Below, one piece after another: positions 51,218-60,207 of a stretch of 64,000 bases of DNA. The notes beneath the pieces were generated by a model. That model had not been told where the DNA came from, did no database searches, and worked only from the letters and a program-made list of their open reading frames with translations. How positions within the stretch are numbered: the first letter of the stretch is position 1; each line of letters begins with the position of its first letter. Location of the stretch: positions 1,426,001 through 1,490,000 of the forward strand of contig NZ_CP053015.1 in the NCBI RefSeq assembly GCF_012979535.1, written 5' to 3'. A program made the translations under genes and the position numbers. This stretch comes from Sphingomonas lacunae (GTDB lineage: Bacteria; Pseudomonadota; Alphaproteobacteria; Sphingomonadales; Sphingomonadaceae).

Positions 51218-54022
51218 ATGACAACGCGCATGTTGATCGACGCGCGGCACCGGGAAGAGACCCGTGTCGCCGTCATCAAGGGAAACCGAATCGAGGAATT
51301 TGATTTCGAGTCCGCAGAGCACAAGCAGCTCAAGGGCAATATTTATCTGGCCAAGGTGACGAGGGTCGAGCCTTCTCTGCAGGCGGCGTTCGTCGAATAT
51401 GGCGGCAACCGCCATGGCTTTCTGGCCTTCAGCGAAATCCACCCCGACTATTACCAGATTCCCAAGGAGGACCGTGAGGCCCTGTTGAGGGAAGAGGCTG
51501 AACATGCGGCTGCCGAGGCTGCGATGCGGGCCGAGGATGAAGTTGAATCGCTTGAGGGCGAAATTGAGGACATCCAGCCGCCGGCGCCGCTCGATGAAGA
51601 CGGCTATGCCGATGAGGACGAAGATCAGGACCATTCAGCTGACCATGAGGATGGTCATGATGATGGCGAGGAATCGCGTGAGGACGGCGATGATGAGGGC
51701 GCCCGTTCCGGCGACGGCCGTGGCCGTGAGCGGGGTCGTCGTGGCCGCCGTCGTGGCGGGCGCAGTGATCGTGAACGCAGCGACCGTGACGAAGCTGTCG
51801 ATTTCCGCCGGTCATTGCATCGCCGTTACAAAATTCAGGACGTCATCCGCCGTCGGCAGGTGCTGCTGGTCCAGGTGGTCAAGGAAGAGCGCGGGTCCAA
51901 GGGTGCGGCTCTGACCACCTATCTGAGCCTGGCCGGCCGCTATTGCGTCTTGATGCCGAATTCGAGCCATGGCGGCGGCATCAGCCGCAAGATTTCCAAT
52001 GGCGCCGATCGCAAGCGACTCAAGACAATCATCGACGAGCTTGGCTTGCCGCCGTCGATGGGCTGCATTGTCCGTACTGCTGGCCTTGAACGCACGAAGA
52101 CCGAGATCAAGCGCGATTTCGACTATCTCGCCCGGCTGTGGGACGAGATACGCGAGCGCACGCTCAAAAGTGCAGCCCCCGCCCTGATCCATTCTGACAG
52201 TGACCTGATCAAGCGCGCGATCCGCGACATTTACAATAGCGGCATCGAGGAAGTGTCGGTCGAGGGCGATGAAGGCTATCGCGCGGCCAAGGATTTCATG
52301 AAGTTGCTGATGCCGAGCCATGCACGGCGGGTGAAGCAATATGCCGACCCGGTGCCGCTGTTCCAGCGATATGGCGTCGAGGATCAGCTTGGTGCCATGT
52401 ATCAGCCAGTCGTGCCGCTGAAGTCCGGTGGCTATCTGGTTATCAACCCGACCGAGGCGCTGGTGTCGATCGACATCAACTCGGGGCGGTCGACGCGCGA
52501 GCACAATATCGAGCAGACAGCGGTCAGCACCAACCTGGAAGCGGCCTATGAGATAGCGCGCCAGCTGCGCTTGCGCGACATGGCCGGTCTGGTGGTCATC
52601 GACTTCATCGACATGGAAGTCGGCGGGAACGTCCGCAAAGTCGAACGGGCGATGCGCGATGCACTGAAGAACGACCGTGCCCGCATCCAGGTGGGTCGCA
52701 TTTCCGGCTTTGGCCTGATGGAAATGAGCCGCCAGCGGCTGCGCACCGGTGTTCTGGAAGCATCGACGCGTGCCTGCCCACATTGCGAGGGCACGGGCCT
52801 GGTCCGCACGGCTTCGTCCGCCGGTCTGTCGGCTTTGCGCCTGCTGGAGGAAGAGGCAGCGCGGGGTCGCGGCTCGCGTCTTGTGCTGCGCGCCAGCCAG
52901 GAAGCGGCCTTTTATGTGCTGAACAACAAGCGGGCCGAACTGTCCGAAATTGAGCAGCGTTATGGCGTGAGCATCGAGGTCCAGTCCGATGGCCAGACTG
53001 AAGGGGCGCGGATGACGGTGGACGTCAGCGGGCCGCCGCCTGCCAATTTGCCACGATTTGCCCCGATCATCGATGAGGATGAAGAGGAAGACCTGCCCCT
53101 CGACGCCGATGATGAGGGTGATGGCGATGGCGAGGAGCAGCGCGAATCACGTGGTGAGCGTGAGCGGGGCGAGGGTCGCGAAGGCAGTCGCCGTCGCCGC
53201 GGTCGTCGTCGGCGCGGTCGCCGGGATGCCGAAGGCCGCGAGGGTGAACCCCAGCGTGAGCGTGATGCCGAGCAGGATGAGGATCGCGAAGCGGGTGAAG
53301 TCGATGAGGCCGATCAGGCCGCATCGGGTGAGGCCGGTGACGAGCGGCCAGCGCGCGATGAAGGTGAAGGCGGCCGTCGCCGCCGTCGCGGACGCCGCGG
53401 CGGGCGTGGACGTCGCGGTGACCGGGGCGAAGACCGCGGTGAGACCGTGCTCGCCGAAGCAGGGGAAGAGGTTGACCAGCAGACAGCAGCTGACATGGTG
53501 GAGCCGGTTGCCGATGCCGAACCCGCGACGGACGAAGTCCCCGCCGCCAAGCCAAAGCGCGCATCGCGCAGCCGCAAGAAGGTGACCGAACCGGTCGCCG
53601 AGGCAGCTGTTGAGGAACAGGCTGAAGCCAGCGAAGCGGTGAGCAGCGAATCGACCGACGTTGCCGACGCCGCACCCGCCAAGCCCAAGCGAGCGAGCCG
53701 CAGCCGCAAGAAGGCGGAACCGGAAGCGGTTGCCGAGGCAAGCGCACCGGTCGAGGTCGACGCGGATGCTCCGATCGCCGAGGCGCCGGTCAAGCCCAAG
53801 CGGGCAAGCCGCAGCCGCAAGGCCGCAGCAGCCGATGTGGCCGCCGAGGCAAGCCTTTCCGCCGAGATCGCTGCAAGCGATACCGTTACGGCAGCCGATA
53901 GTGGAGCGAGTGAGATGGTTTCAATTGAAACTGTTGCGCCATCGGCGGAAGATGGCAAGAATGAGGCTTCCGAGGGCGGCGAGCGCCGCCGCGGTTGGTG
54001 GCAGCGAACCTTTGGTTCCTGA
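51218..54022 (+). CDS. rne: Ribonuclease E
   Basis: A 934-residue endoribonuclease, the degradosome scaffold. The S1 domain ('IYLAKVTRVEPSLQAAFVEY') is split by an acidic then basic insert (residues ~83-202) before 'RYKIQDVIRRRQVLLVQV'. The catalytic metal aspartates lie in 'LVSIDINSGRSTRE' (about residue 418) and 'LVVIDFIDMEVGG', and the Zn-link is 'RACPHCEGTGLV' (about 519). The C-terminal half is disordered: acidic, Arg-rich, then three 'KPKRASRSRK' repeats. It ends RRGWWQRTFGS; a terminal GWW motif is the PNPase-docking site in Caulobacter RNase E. GGAG lies eight bases upstream of ATG 51218. Confidence 0.97.
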   Translation: MTTRMLIDARHREETRVAVIKGNRIEEFDFESAEHKQLKGNIYLAKVTRVEPSLQAAFVEYGGNRHGFLAFSEIHPDYYQIPKEDREALLREEAEHAAAEAAMRAEDEVESLEGEIEDIQPPAPLDEDGYADEDEDQDHSADHEDGHDDGEESREDGDDEGARSGDGRGRERGRRGRRRGGRSDRERSDRDEAVDFRRSLHRRYKIQDVIRRRQVLLVQVVKEERGSKGAALTTYLSLAGRYCVLMPNSSHGGGISRKISNGADRKRLKTIIDELGLPPSMGCIVRTAGLERTKTEIKRDFDYLARLWDEIRERTLKSAAPALIHSDSDLIKRAIRDIYNSGIEEVSVEGDEGYRAAKDFMKLLMPSHARRVKQYADPVPLFQRYGVEDQLGAMYQPVVPLKSGGYLVINPTEALVSIDINSGRSTREHNIEQTAVSTNLEAAYEIARQLRLRDMAGLVVIDFIDMEVGGNVRKVERAMRDALKNDRARIQVGRISGFGLMEMSRQRLRTGVLEASTRACPHCEGTGLVRTASSAGLSALRLLEEEAARGRGSRLVLRASQEAAFYVLNNKRAELSEIEQRYGVSIEVQSDGQTEGARMTVDVSGPPPANLPRFAPIIDEDEEEDLPLDADDEGDGDGEEQRESRGERERGEGREGSRRRRGRRRRGRRDAEGREGEPQRERDAEQDEDREAGEVDEADQAASGEAGDERPARDEGEGGRRRRRGRRGGRGRRGDRGEDRGETVLAEAGEEVDQQTAADMVEPVADAEPATDEVPAAKPKRASRSRKKVTEPVAEAAVEEQAEASEAVSSESTDVADAAPAKPKRASRSRKKAEPEAVAEASAPVEVDADAPIAEAPVKPKRASRSRKAAAADVAAEASLSAEIAASDTVTAADSGASEMVSIETVAPSAEDGKNEASEGGERRRGWWQRTFGS
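53546..53821 (+). repeat. Three KPKRASRSRK-encoding repeats in rne
   Basis: Copies begin at 53546, 53678 and 53789. Each encodes (A/V)KPKRASRSRK, twice followed by another Lys, separated by acidic/alanine-rich linkers. The spacing and sequence suggest linear RNA-binding motifs in the disordered scaffold arm. Confidence 0.85.
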
Positions 54023-54034
54023 CCATCAATGAAC

Positions 54035-54070
54035 GGCGCGTCATCCTGTCGGGGGGCAGGGTGACGCGCC
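54035..54070 (+). terminator. 14-bp hairpin after rne
   Basis: GGCGCGTCATCCTG (54035-54048) pairs with CAGGGTGACGCGCC (54057-54070) with a single T-G wobble and a TCGGGGGG loop, 12 bp after the rne stop. It lacks a T-run, so it may be a processing or stabilising hairpin rather than a classic terminator. Confidence 0.5.
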
Positions 54071-54127
54071 ACTTCATGCCCGGTTCAGTTGCACAAGTGA
54101 CAGAGGGGCTATGGAGAGAAGTTTGCG

Positions 54128-55576
54128 ATGACATCGCCCTATCCGCTGCCCCCCGGCCTGATGGTCTGTTTCGCCATGATCAATAGCGGTCGCCAGAAGT
54201 TGGTCGGCAGCATCCGGATGATGCTGTTTGCTGCAATCGCCATGGTGATGTCGGCCAGCCCCGTGCAGGCACAACAGATATTGCGTGATGCCGAAACTGA
54301 GGCGTTGCTTAACGAAATGGCAGAGCCGCTGATTCGTGCATCGGGTCTGAGGCCGGCAGATGTGCGCATTGTTCTGATTGGCGATCGCAGCATCAATGCG
54401 TTCGTTGCGGGTGGCCAGATCGTTTATATCCATAGCGGCCTGATCGAGGCGGCGGACAACGCCAATGAGGTCCAAGGCGTGATTGCCCATGAATTGGGGC
54501 ATATTGCCGGCGGCCATGTCGTGCGCACTGATGGCGCCCAAAAGGCCACGACCATAGCATTGGTGTCGATGTTGTTGGGCGCCGTTGCGATGGCGGCTGG
54601 AGGCGGTGAAGCCGGTGCCGGAATCATGGCGGCGGGCCAACAGGCGGCCTTGGGTAGCTATCTTGCCTATTCGCGCACGCAGGAAGCCACTGCCGACGCC
54701 GCAGGCGCGCGTTATCTGTCGGCAGCTGGCATCAGCGGGCGCGGCAGCGTTGCCTTTTTTGAAACGCTGCTCAATCAGGAGATGCGGTACAATATACCGC
54801 AGGATGATGATCAGGCCTATCGGCGGACCCACCCGATGTCAGGCGATCGCATACGATTCCTGCGTGATACCTACATGGCCGACCCGGCATGGGACACACC
54901 GACGCCGCCTGCGCTTGAAGCCCGGTTTCAGCGGGTCAAGGCCAAGTTGGGAGGCTTTATCAATGACCCCCAACTGACGCTGCGCCGTTTTCCCGAGAGT
55001 GATCAGTCGGCGAGCGCCCGCTATGCCCGCGCCTATGCCTGGCACAAGAGCGCCCATCCCGAACGGGCGATGGCGGAGGCCGCAGCGCTGGTGGCGATGG
55101 CGCCTGACGATCCCTATTTCCTGGAACTGCAAGGGCAGGTGCTGCTCGAATCGGGCCGGCCGGCGGAGGCTTTGCTGCCACTGCGACGGGCCTTTGAACG
55201 GTCAAATGCCCAACCGCTGATCGCTGCCATGCTTGGCCATGCGCTGATCGCCACCGAGGACAACGCCAACTTCGCCGAAGCGGAAAGTGTCCTGCGCACT
55301 GCCGTCAATCGTGACAATGACAATCCCTTCGCCTGGTATCAGCTCGGAATTGTCTATGCACATGAAGGGGATGAGGCGCGCGCCGCGCTTGCCACGGCTG
55401 AACGCTACTCAATGACGGGCCAGGCCGGCCTGGCGCTGATGAGCGCGGAAGCAGCGCTGGGCGGACTGCCCGAACATTCGCCGGACTGGCTACGGGCGCA
55501 GGATATTGCACTGGTCGCGCGTGCGCGCTTGGAGGAAGAGCGAAGGCGGGCTAGACGTAATCCCAATCGAGGCTGA
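54128..55576 (+). CDS. M48 metalloprotease with TPR domain (BepA-like)
   Basis: A 482-residue exported protein. The signal segment (residues ~30-48, ending VQA|Q) follows an extended N-terminus, so translation might instead start at an internal Met. The zinc site is 'GVIAHELGHIAGGH' (HELGH at 121-125), with the third ligand probably in 'SRTQEATADAAGARYLSAAG' (ExxxD). From about residue 290 the sequence is helical with TPR-like repeats ('YAWHKSAHPERAMAEAAALV', 'LLESGRPAEALLPLRRAFER'). BepA-type proteins check assembly of outer-membrane proteins and LptD. It is encoded downstream of rne. Confidence 0.9.
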   Translation: MTSPYPLPPGLMVCFAMINSGRQKLVGSIRMMLFAAIAMVMSASPVQAQQILRDAETEALLNEMAEPLIRASGLRPADVRIVLIGDRSINAFVAGGQIVYIHSGLIEAADNANEVQGVIAHELGHIAGGHVVRTDGAQKATTIALVSMLLGAVAMAAGGGEAGAGIMAAGQQAALGSYLAYSRTQEATADAAGARYLSAAGISGRGSVAFFETLLNQEMRYNIPQDDDQAYRRTHPMSGDRIRFLRDTYMADPAWDTPTPPALEARFQRVKAKLGGFINDPQLTLRRFPESDQSASARYARAYAWHKSAHPERAMAEAAALVAMAPDDPYFLELQGQVLLESGRPAEALLPLRRAFERSNAQPLIAAMLGHALIATEDNANFAEAESVLRTAVNRDNDNPFAWYQLGIVYAHEGDEARAALATAERYSMTGQAGLALMSAEAALGGLPEHSPDWLRAQDIALVARARLEEERRRARRNPNRG

Positions 55577-55646
55577 TGCAGCGAGGCACAGCAGGGGACG
55601 GATTTCCCACAGCAGAATGGGAAGTCCGGCCCACCCTGGGGGACGC

Positions 55647-57419
55647 ATGAGCAATAGCAATGACGAACAGGGCGGCAGCCCTAACGCGGCAAGCGAGCAT
55701 TATCAGCCTTGGTTGCGCAATCAGGCGGGCGGTCAGCAGAGCGTGCCCGGCACCGTTGCCAGACCAGAACCGTTGCCGACGGTTCCCGCCGGAGGTGCGG
55801 GACCTGCCGATGCTGAAGCCGTGTTCGCAGCGCAGGCTGCACAGCAACGGCAGCGCCCGGCAACGTTGAGCGCTGATGAGCTGCTGGCAAAGCCGATCGC
55901 CATCCCGCCACAGTCGGGCGAGGGTCCTGGATTGCGGCAGCAGGTCGGTGATGTCGGAACACGGATTGCCGGAGCGTTGGGTGCCTTTACTGACCGGACC
56001 ATCGCATTAGGTCGCAAGGCCGATGTGCCGTCGAGACTGGCGCGGCTTGAGTTGGGACGTCGGGCCCGGGATGCGGGCAGTGCCGCAGCCCGGATCATCG
56101 GCAAGGGTGCTGCCGGTACAGGAGAAGCGGCCAAAGCCGCGATGGATGCGGCGAGCCGGGCCGGTGAAGCCGCTGCGCCCAAGATCAAGGCGGCTGCGAG
56201 TGCCGCGAAGGACGGGCTGGCCAAGGGGGCCAGTGCGGCGGGGGCTGGCATTGGCGGGGCAGCGCGCAAGGTTGCCGACGCTACAGCATTGCCGATGGCG
56301 TCACGGACAGGCACGGGCAAGGGTGAGCCGGCAGTGGAATCGCAGCTTGACCGGCTCCTCGAACAGGAAGCGGCGGCGCCAAGACCGGCCCGTCCTTCCC
56401 CGGCCTTGCCACTGTTTGCCGAACCGGTGGCCGAGATCGTGCCACCAGCGGTCACACCACCGGCCCTGCCGGTTGATGTTGCCCCTGCACCTGCTGACAG
56501 GCCGGTCATGGCGAAGCCATCCGTGCCACCGAAGAGCATCGCCAGTAATGCGGCAGGCACGGCCTATGCCGGGCTGGGCGCTGGATCAGACTCCGCGAAT
56601 GGCGGCACGATGGCCGGTAGCAGTGGTGGTCGCGGCAGCGGGCAAGGCGTCGGACGCAGCGATGGCGATGGACCATCAGCACCCGCAGCTGGATCACTGG
56701 CAGACTGGGCGCGGCATCCGGCGACCTGGGTACTGGGCGGGATAGCCTTGCTCGGCGCCGGTTTCGGGGCTGGCGCGATGTGGAGCGGCCCGGGTATCAA
56801 CCGCGAAGCGACTGAACGCACCATTCAGGACTATCTGCTCAATAATCCGCAGATCATCCCGCAAGCGATGGAGAAATTGCAGAGCGATCGGCAAGCGTTG
56901 GCGGTCAATCAGCTGCGTGAGCGGATTGAAGCGCCCTTTTCCGGTGCATGGGCGGGAGCGGCGGATGGCGATGTCGTTTTGACCGTGTTTACCGATTATG
57001 CCTGTACATTCTGCCGGGCGAGCGTTCCCGACATAGACCGGCTGTTGCGCGAGGATCGCAAGCTGAAGGTCGTGTTCCGGGAACTTCCACTTCTTTCGCG
57101 GGACAGCGAGGCCGCCGCGCGTCTGGCGCTCGTTGCTGCTCGGCGGGGTCGCTACATGTCCATGCATCGCGCCTTGTTTGAAACCGGCACGCCGGACAGC
57201 AGCGCACGGATCAGGGCCGCGGAATCGTTGGAGGTGCCGGCGGACAATGAGCAGCTGAACGATCCGGCCATCACACGCGAGCTGGAGAATAACATCGCCA
57301 TTGCCCGCGAACTGGGCTTTAACGGCACACCGAGCTGGGTTGTCGGCAACAAGCTGCTGACCGGGGCGGTGGGCTATGACCAGTTGCGCGCGGCGGTGGC
57401 AGAGGCTCGGGCGGACTGA
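55647..57419 (+). CDS. DsbA-family thioredoxin-fold protein with a long cytoplasmic Ala/Pro-rich arm
   Basis: A 590-residue protein. Residues ~1-355 are low in complexity (Ala, Gly, Pro rich), with a helical repeat-like segment at 120-230 ('AAKAAMDAASRAGEAAAPKI') and a proline-rich linker. One transmembrane helix follows (about 360-380, 'WVLGGIALLGAGFGAGAMW'), then an exported DsbA-like domain with the redox pair CTFC (residues 453-456) in 'VFTDYACTFCRASVPDI' and the cis-Pro region 'LGFNGTPSWVVGNKLLTGAV'. GGGGGAC precedes the ATG. Ordinary DsbA-like proteins are 200-250 residues, so the arm is the oddity. A disulfide oxidase or reductase role is inferred. Confidence 0.85.
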   Translation: MSNSNDEQGGSPNAASEHYQPWLRNQAGGQQSVPGTVARPEPLPTVPAGGAGPADAEAVFAAQAAQQRQRPATLSADELLAKPIAIPPQSGEGPGLRQQVGDVGTRIAGALGAFTDRTIALGRKADVPSRLARLELGRRARDAGSAAARIIGKGAAGTGEAAKAAMDAASRAGEAAAPKIKAAASAAKDGLAKGASAAGAGIGGAARKVADATALPMASRTGTGKGEPAVESQLDRLLEQEAAAPRPARPSPALPLFAEPVAEIVPPAVTPPALPVDVAPAPADRPVMAKPSVPPKSIASNAAGTAYAGLGAGSDSANGGTMAGSSGGRGSGQGVGRSDGDGPSAPAAGSLADWARHPATWVLGGIALLGAGFGAGAMWSGPGINREATERTIQDYLLNNPQIIPQAMEKLQSDRQALAVNQLRERIEAPFSGAWAGAADGDVVLTVFTDYACTFCRASVPDIDRLLREDRKLKVVFRELPLLSRDSEAAARLALVAARRGRYMSMHRALFETGTPDSSARIRAAESLEVPADNEQLNDPAITRELENNIAIARELGFNGTPSWVVGNKLLTGAVGYDQLRAAVAEARAD

Positions 57420-57547
57420 CCTGAGCCAATCCGCGGCAGCGCAAGAAATGTCAAAACGGGATGCAAGTGCGGCTAAAGCCAGAATGACGGTGCTCGCCTA
57501 AACTTCTCTTCAAATGGGTCAAATGAGCCCAGTTGCGGGAGAGTGAC

Positions 57548-59758
57548 ATGGCAGGCTTTACGTATCGGCAGTTGATGCTGGCAGCCCTTGCAGCTTCGAG
57601 TTCGACGATTGCACTGGCGCAGGAAGCCGAGGTTGCGGCGGCTGATGGCGACATTGTTGTAACGGCGCAGCGGCGCGAACAGTCGCTGCTCGACGTGCCG
57701 CTGGCGGTCTCGGCATTGTCGGGCGACGCGATGGCTGACCGTGGCATCACCAATTCCGCGCAACTGGGCGCAGCGGTGCCCAACCTCCAGATCAACAGCC
57801 CGTTCGGCAACACCCAGCCCAACTTCTCGCTGCGCGGGATCGGTGTCGCCAACGAATATAACTCTAACCAGGCGTCGCCGGTCGGTGTCTATCTGGACGA
57901 TGTCTACATTGCGCCGCGCACCAGCCACGGCATGGGCCTGTTCGACCTGGAGCGGATCGAGGTGCTGCGCGGGCCGCAGGGCACGCTGTTCGGCCGCAAC
58001 ACCACGGGCGGGGCGATCAACTTCATCACCCGCCGCCCCGACCTGTCGGGCAGCGAGGGCTATCTTCAGATCGGCTATGCCAATTACAACACCTTCACGG
58101 CGCAAGCCGCGCTTGAGACAACCTTGTCAGAGGATGTTGCCGGCCTGCGTATCGCGGTCAATTATGCCAATGGCGACGGGCAGATCGAAAATGTCTTCCC
58201 TGGCGGGCGCGACGGCAATTCGGTCGACAGCCTGCAAGGACGGGTGACACTGGTCGTCCAACCCAGCGACACCGTTGATGTGACGTTGCGTGCCTATGGC
58301 GGGCGTGACCGGGGGACGCAGGCGGCCCCGCATGGCATCCTCGCTTTCCGCACCGGGCTCGGCTTTTGGCAGACCAATGAAAGCCGGATGGGCGACAACA
58401 ACACCGAAGCCTGGGGTTTTTCCGGAACGGTCGGTATCGATCTGTCTGACAGCCTGCGGATTACCTCAATAACCAGCTATGACGGCGGCAACCAGGATTT
58501 GCAGCAGGCTGCTGACGGCGCCCCGATCGATGTGCTCGATATCACTTGGCAGTCGCAATATCGCCAGTTCAGCCAGGAACTGCGTGCCAATTATGAAAGC
58601 GATGCGCTGAGCTTTGTCGGCGGGTTCTTCTATGGCTGGGACCGCAACATAACCGACAACCGCTTCAACCTGCCGCTGCCGCCAGCGGGCGGATTCTTCC
58701 AGCATTACCGGCAGGAGCGCAAATCCTACGCCATCTTTGGCCAGGCCGACATCGCCATTGCCGAGCGTTTGGTGCTGACGCTCGGCGCGCGCTACACGAC
58801 CGACAAGTCGAGCTATGATGATGGCTTTGCCTATCTGTTCGTCGGTGCGGTTGGCACGCCGGACACACCGATTGCCACGACGGTGCCGTGCGTCACGCCG
58901 GCGGGGACCTGCGCCTATAATCCGGCGCTGCGCTATGCGATTGCCGACACCAATCATGCGCTGACCGGGCGGGTGGCGTTGAGCTATACCTTCGAGAATG
59001 ATGTGCTGCTGTATGCCAGCTACAACCGGGGATATCGCGCCGGGGCGGTGAACGGCGGCGGTTACACCTCATCGGGCGGCATCAACTATATCGAGCCGGA
59101 ACGGGTGAACGCCTATGAAATCGGGTTGAAGGGCAGGGCTGCGGACAATCGCATCACCTTTGCTGCCTCTGCGTTTTACTATGACTATTCAAACCAGCAG
59201 TTGCAGGACACGCGGCCGGGACCGGTCTCCTTCCTGGTCAACACACCGTCATCAACCGTATATGGCTTTGAGGTTGAATCGACCTTGCGGCTCGACCCGT
59301 CATTCCGGGTCAATGCCGCGCTTGGCCTGCTCCATTCGGAGTATAAGGGCTTGAACCTGCAAGGCGCCAACCTGTCGGGGAACCAGCTGCCCTTCGCGCC
59401 GACCGCGACGGTGCAGCTCGGCTTTGACTGGGACATGGCAGAGATTGGCGGCGGCGACCTGACCCTGTCGCCCAACTTGGCCTATTCAAGCCGGCAATAT
59501 TTCTCGCCGTTCAATGACACCAATGTCGTCGGCTCGCCGCAGGTGAACAGCGAACTGCAACAGGGTGCCAATGCCAAGGTCAATGTCGCGCTCGGCTGGA
59601 GCAACGACAGCATCACGGTGCGCGCCTTTGCCAACAACCTGTTGGAGCGCAAGACCTATGCCTATGGTCTGGACTTGCGCGGGGCGGGTTTCCCGTACAA
59701 CTTCCTCGTGCCGGCGCCGCCGCGCACCTATGGGGTGTCGGTCCGCTTCGGTTTCTGA
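57548..59758 (+). CDS. TonB-dependent receptor of the catabolic/accessory cluster
   Basis: A 736-residue outer-membrane receptor. The signal peptide ends near ALA|Q (residue 25), the TonB box is 'GDIVVTAQRREQSLLDVPLA', and the plug includes 'VGVYLDDVYIAPRTSHGMGL' and 'RIEVLRGPQGTLFGRNTTGG'. The barrel ends 'RTYGVSVRFGF'. It belongs to the broad sphingomonad group of receptors for hydrophobic or plant-derived substrates rather than classic siderophores; no Fur box precedes it. GGGAGAG lies five bases before ATG 57548. It is the first gene of a five-gene same-strand cluster. Confidence 0.9.
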   Translation: MAGFTYRQLMLAALAASSSTIALAQEAEVAAADGDIVVTAQRREQSLLDVPLAVSALSGDAMADRGITNSAQLGAAVPNLQINSPFGNTQPNFSLRGIGVANEYNSNQASPVGVYLDDVYIAPRTSHGMGLFDLERIEVLRGPQGTLFGRNTTGGAINFITRRPDLSGSEGYLQIGYANYNTFTAQAALETTLSEDVAGLRIAVNYANGDGQIENVFPGGRDGNSVDSLQGRVTLVVQPSDTVDVTLRAYGGRDRGTQAAPHGILAFRTGLGFWQTNESRMGDNNTEAWGFSGTVGIDLSDSLRITSITSYDGGNQDLQQAADGAPIDVLDITWQSQYRQFSQELRANYESDALSFVGGFFYGWDRNITDNRFNLPLPPAGGFFQHYRQERKSYAIFGQADIAIAERLVLTLGARYTTDKSSYDDGFAYLFVGAVGTPDTPIATTVPCVTPAGTCAYNPALRYAIADTNHALTGRVALSYTFENDVLLYASYNRGYRAGAVNGGGYTSSGGINYIEPERVNAYEIGLKGRAADNRITFAASAFYYDYSNQQLQDTRPGPVSFLVNTPSSTVYGFEVESTLRLDPSFRVNAALGLLHSEYKGLNLQGANLSGNQLPFAPTATVQLGFDWDMAEIGGGDLTLSPNLAYSSRQYFSPFNDTNVVGSPQVNSELQQGANAKVNVALGWSNDSITVRAFANNLLERKTYAYGLDLRGAGFPYNFLVPAPPRTYGVSVRFGF

Positions 59759-59774
59759 GGCGGGGAGGATAGGG

Positions 59775-60185
59775 ATGGGTGATGCGGCGCGCGAGGGCGG
59801 GTGCCTGTGCGGGGCGGTGCGGTACAGTATCAGCGGTGAGCCGCTGGTGACGGCGGTGTGCCACTGTACCCACTGCCAGAAGCAGGGCGGCAGCGCCTTT
59901 TCCGTGGTCGCGGTGGTGACGGATGCGCAGTATAGCCAAAGCGGCGAAACGCGCGTCTATGCTGACCGGGGCGACAGCGGCAAGGGCGTCGAGCGCCACT
60001 TTTGCGGCAATTGCGGCTCACCCATCGTCTCGCTGGTCGAGGCCATGCCGGGGCTGACGATGGTCAAGGCGGGGACGCTTGACGACCCCAGAGGTCTGAC
60101 TCCGACACAGGAGGTGTGGTGCGGCAGCGCTTGGGATGCGGTTCCGCCCTTTGCCGGAACGACACGGGTTGTCGGGGCCAGCTGA
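59775..60185 (+). CDS. GFA (CENP-V-like) zinc protein
   Basis: A 136-residue protein with the GFA zinc sites 'GGCLCGAVRYSIS', 'VCHCTHCQKQGGSAF' and 'RHFCGNCGSPI'. The family was named for glutathione-dependent formaldehyde activation, but enzymatic function is established for few members. The gene starts 16 bp after the receptor stop and ends 22 bp before the AraC gene, so it is surely co-transcribed with them. A role in handling an aldehyde made by the P450 step is a guess. Confidence 0.88.
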   Translation: MGDAAREGGCLCGAVRYSISGEPLVTAVCHCTHCQKQGGSAFSVVAVVTDAQYSQSGETRVYADRGDSGKGVERHFCGNCGSPIVSLVEAMPGLTMVKAGTLDDPRGLTPTQEVWCGSAWDAVPPFAGTTRVVGAS

Positions 60186-60207
60186 CAAACGTGGGGGAGG
60201 GGAAGTG

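Noticed and set aside
50851..51303. 150-residue ORF in the rne leader
   Set aside because: No ribosome site, biased composition, and it runs into the rne coding region in another frame.
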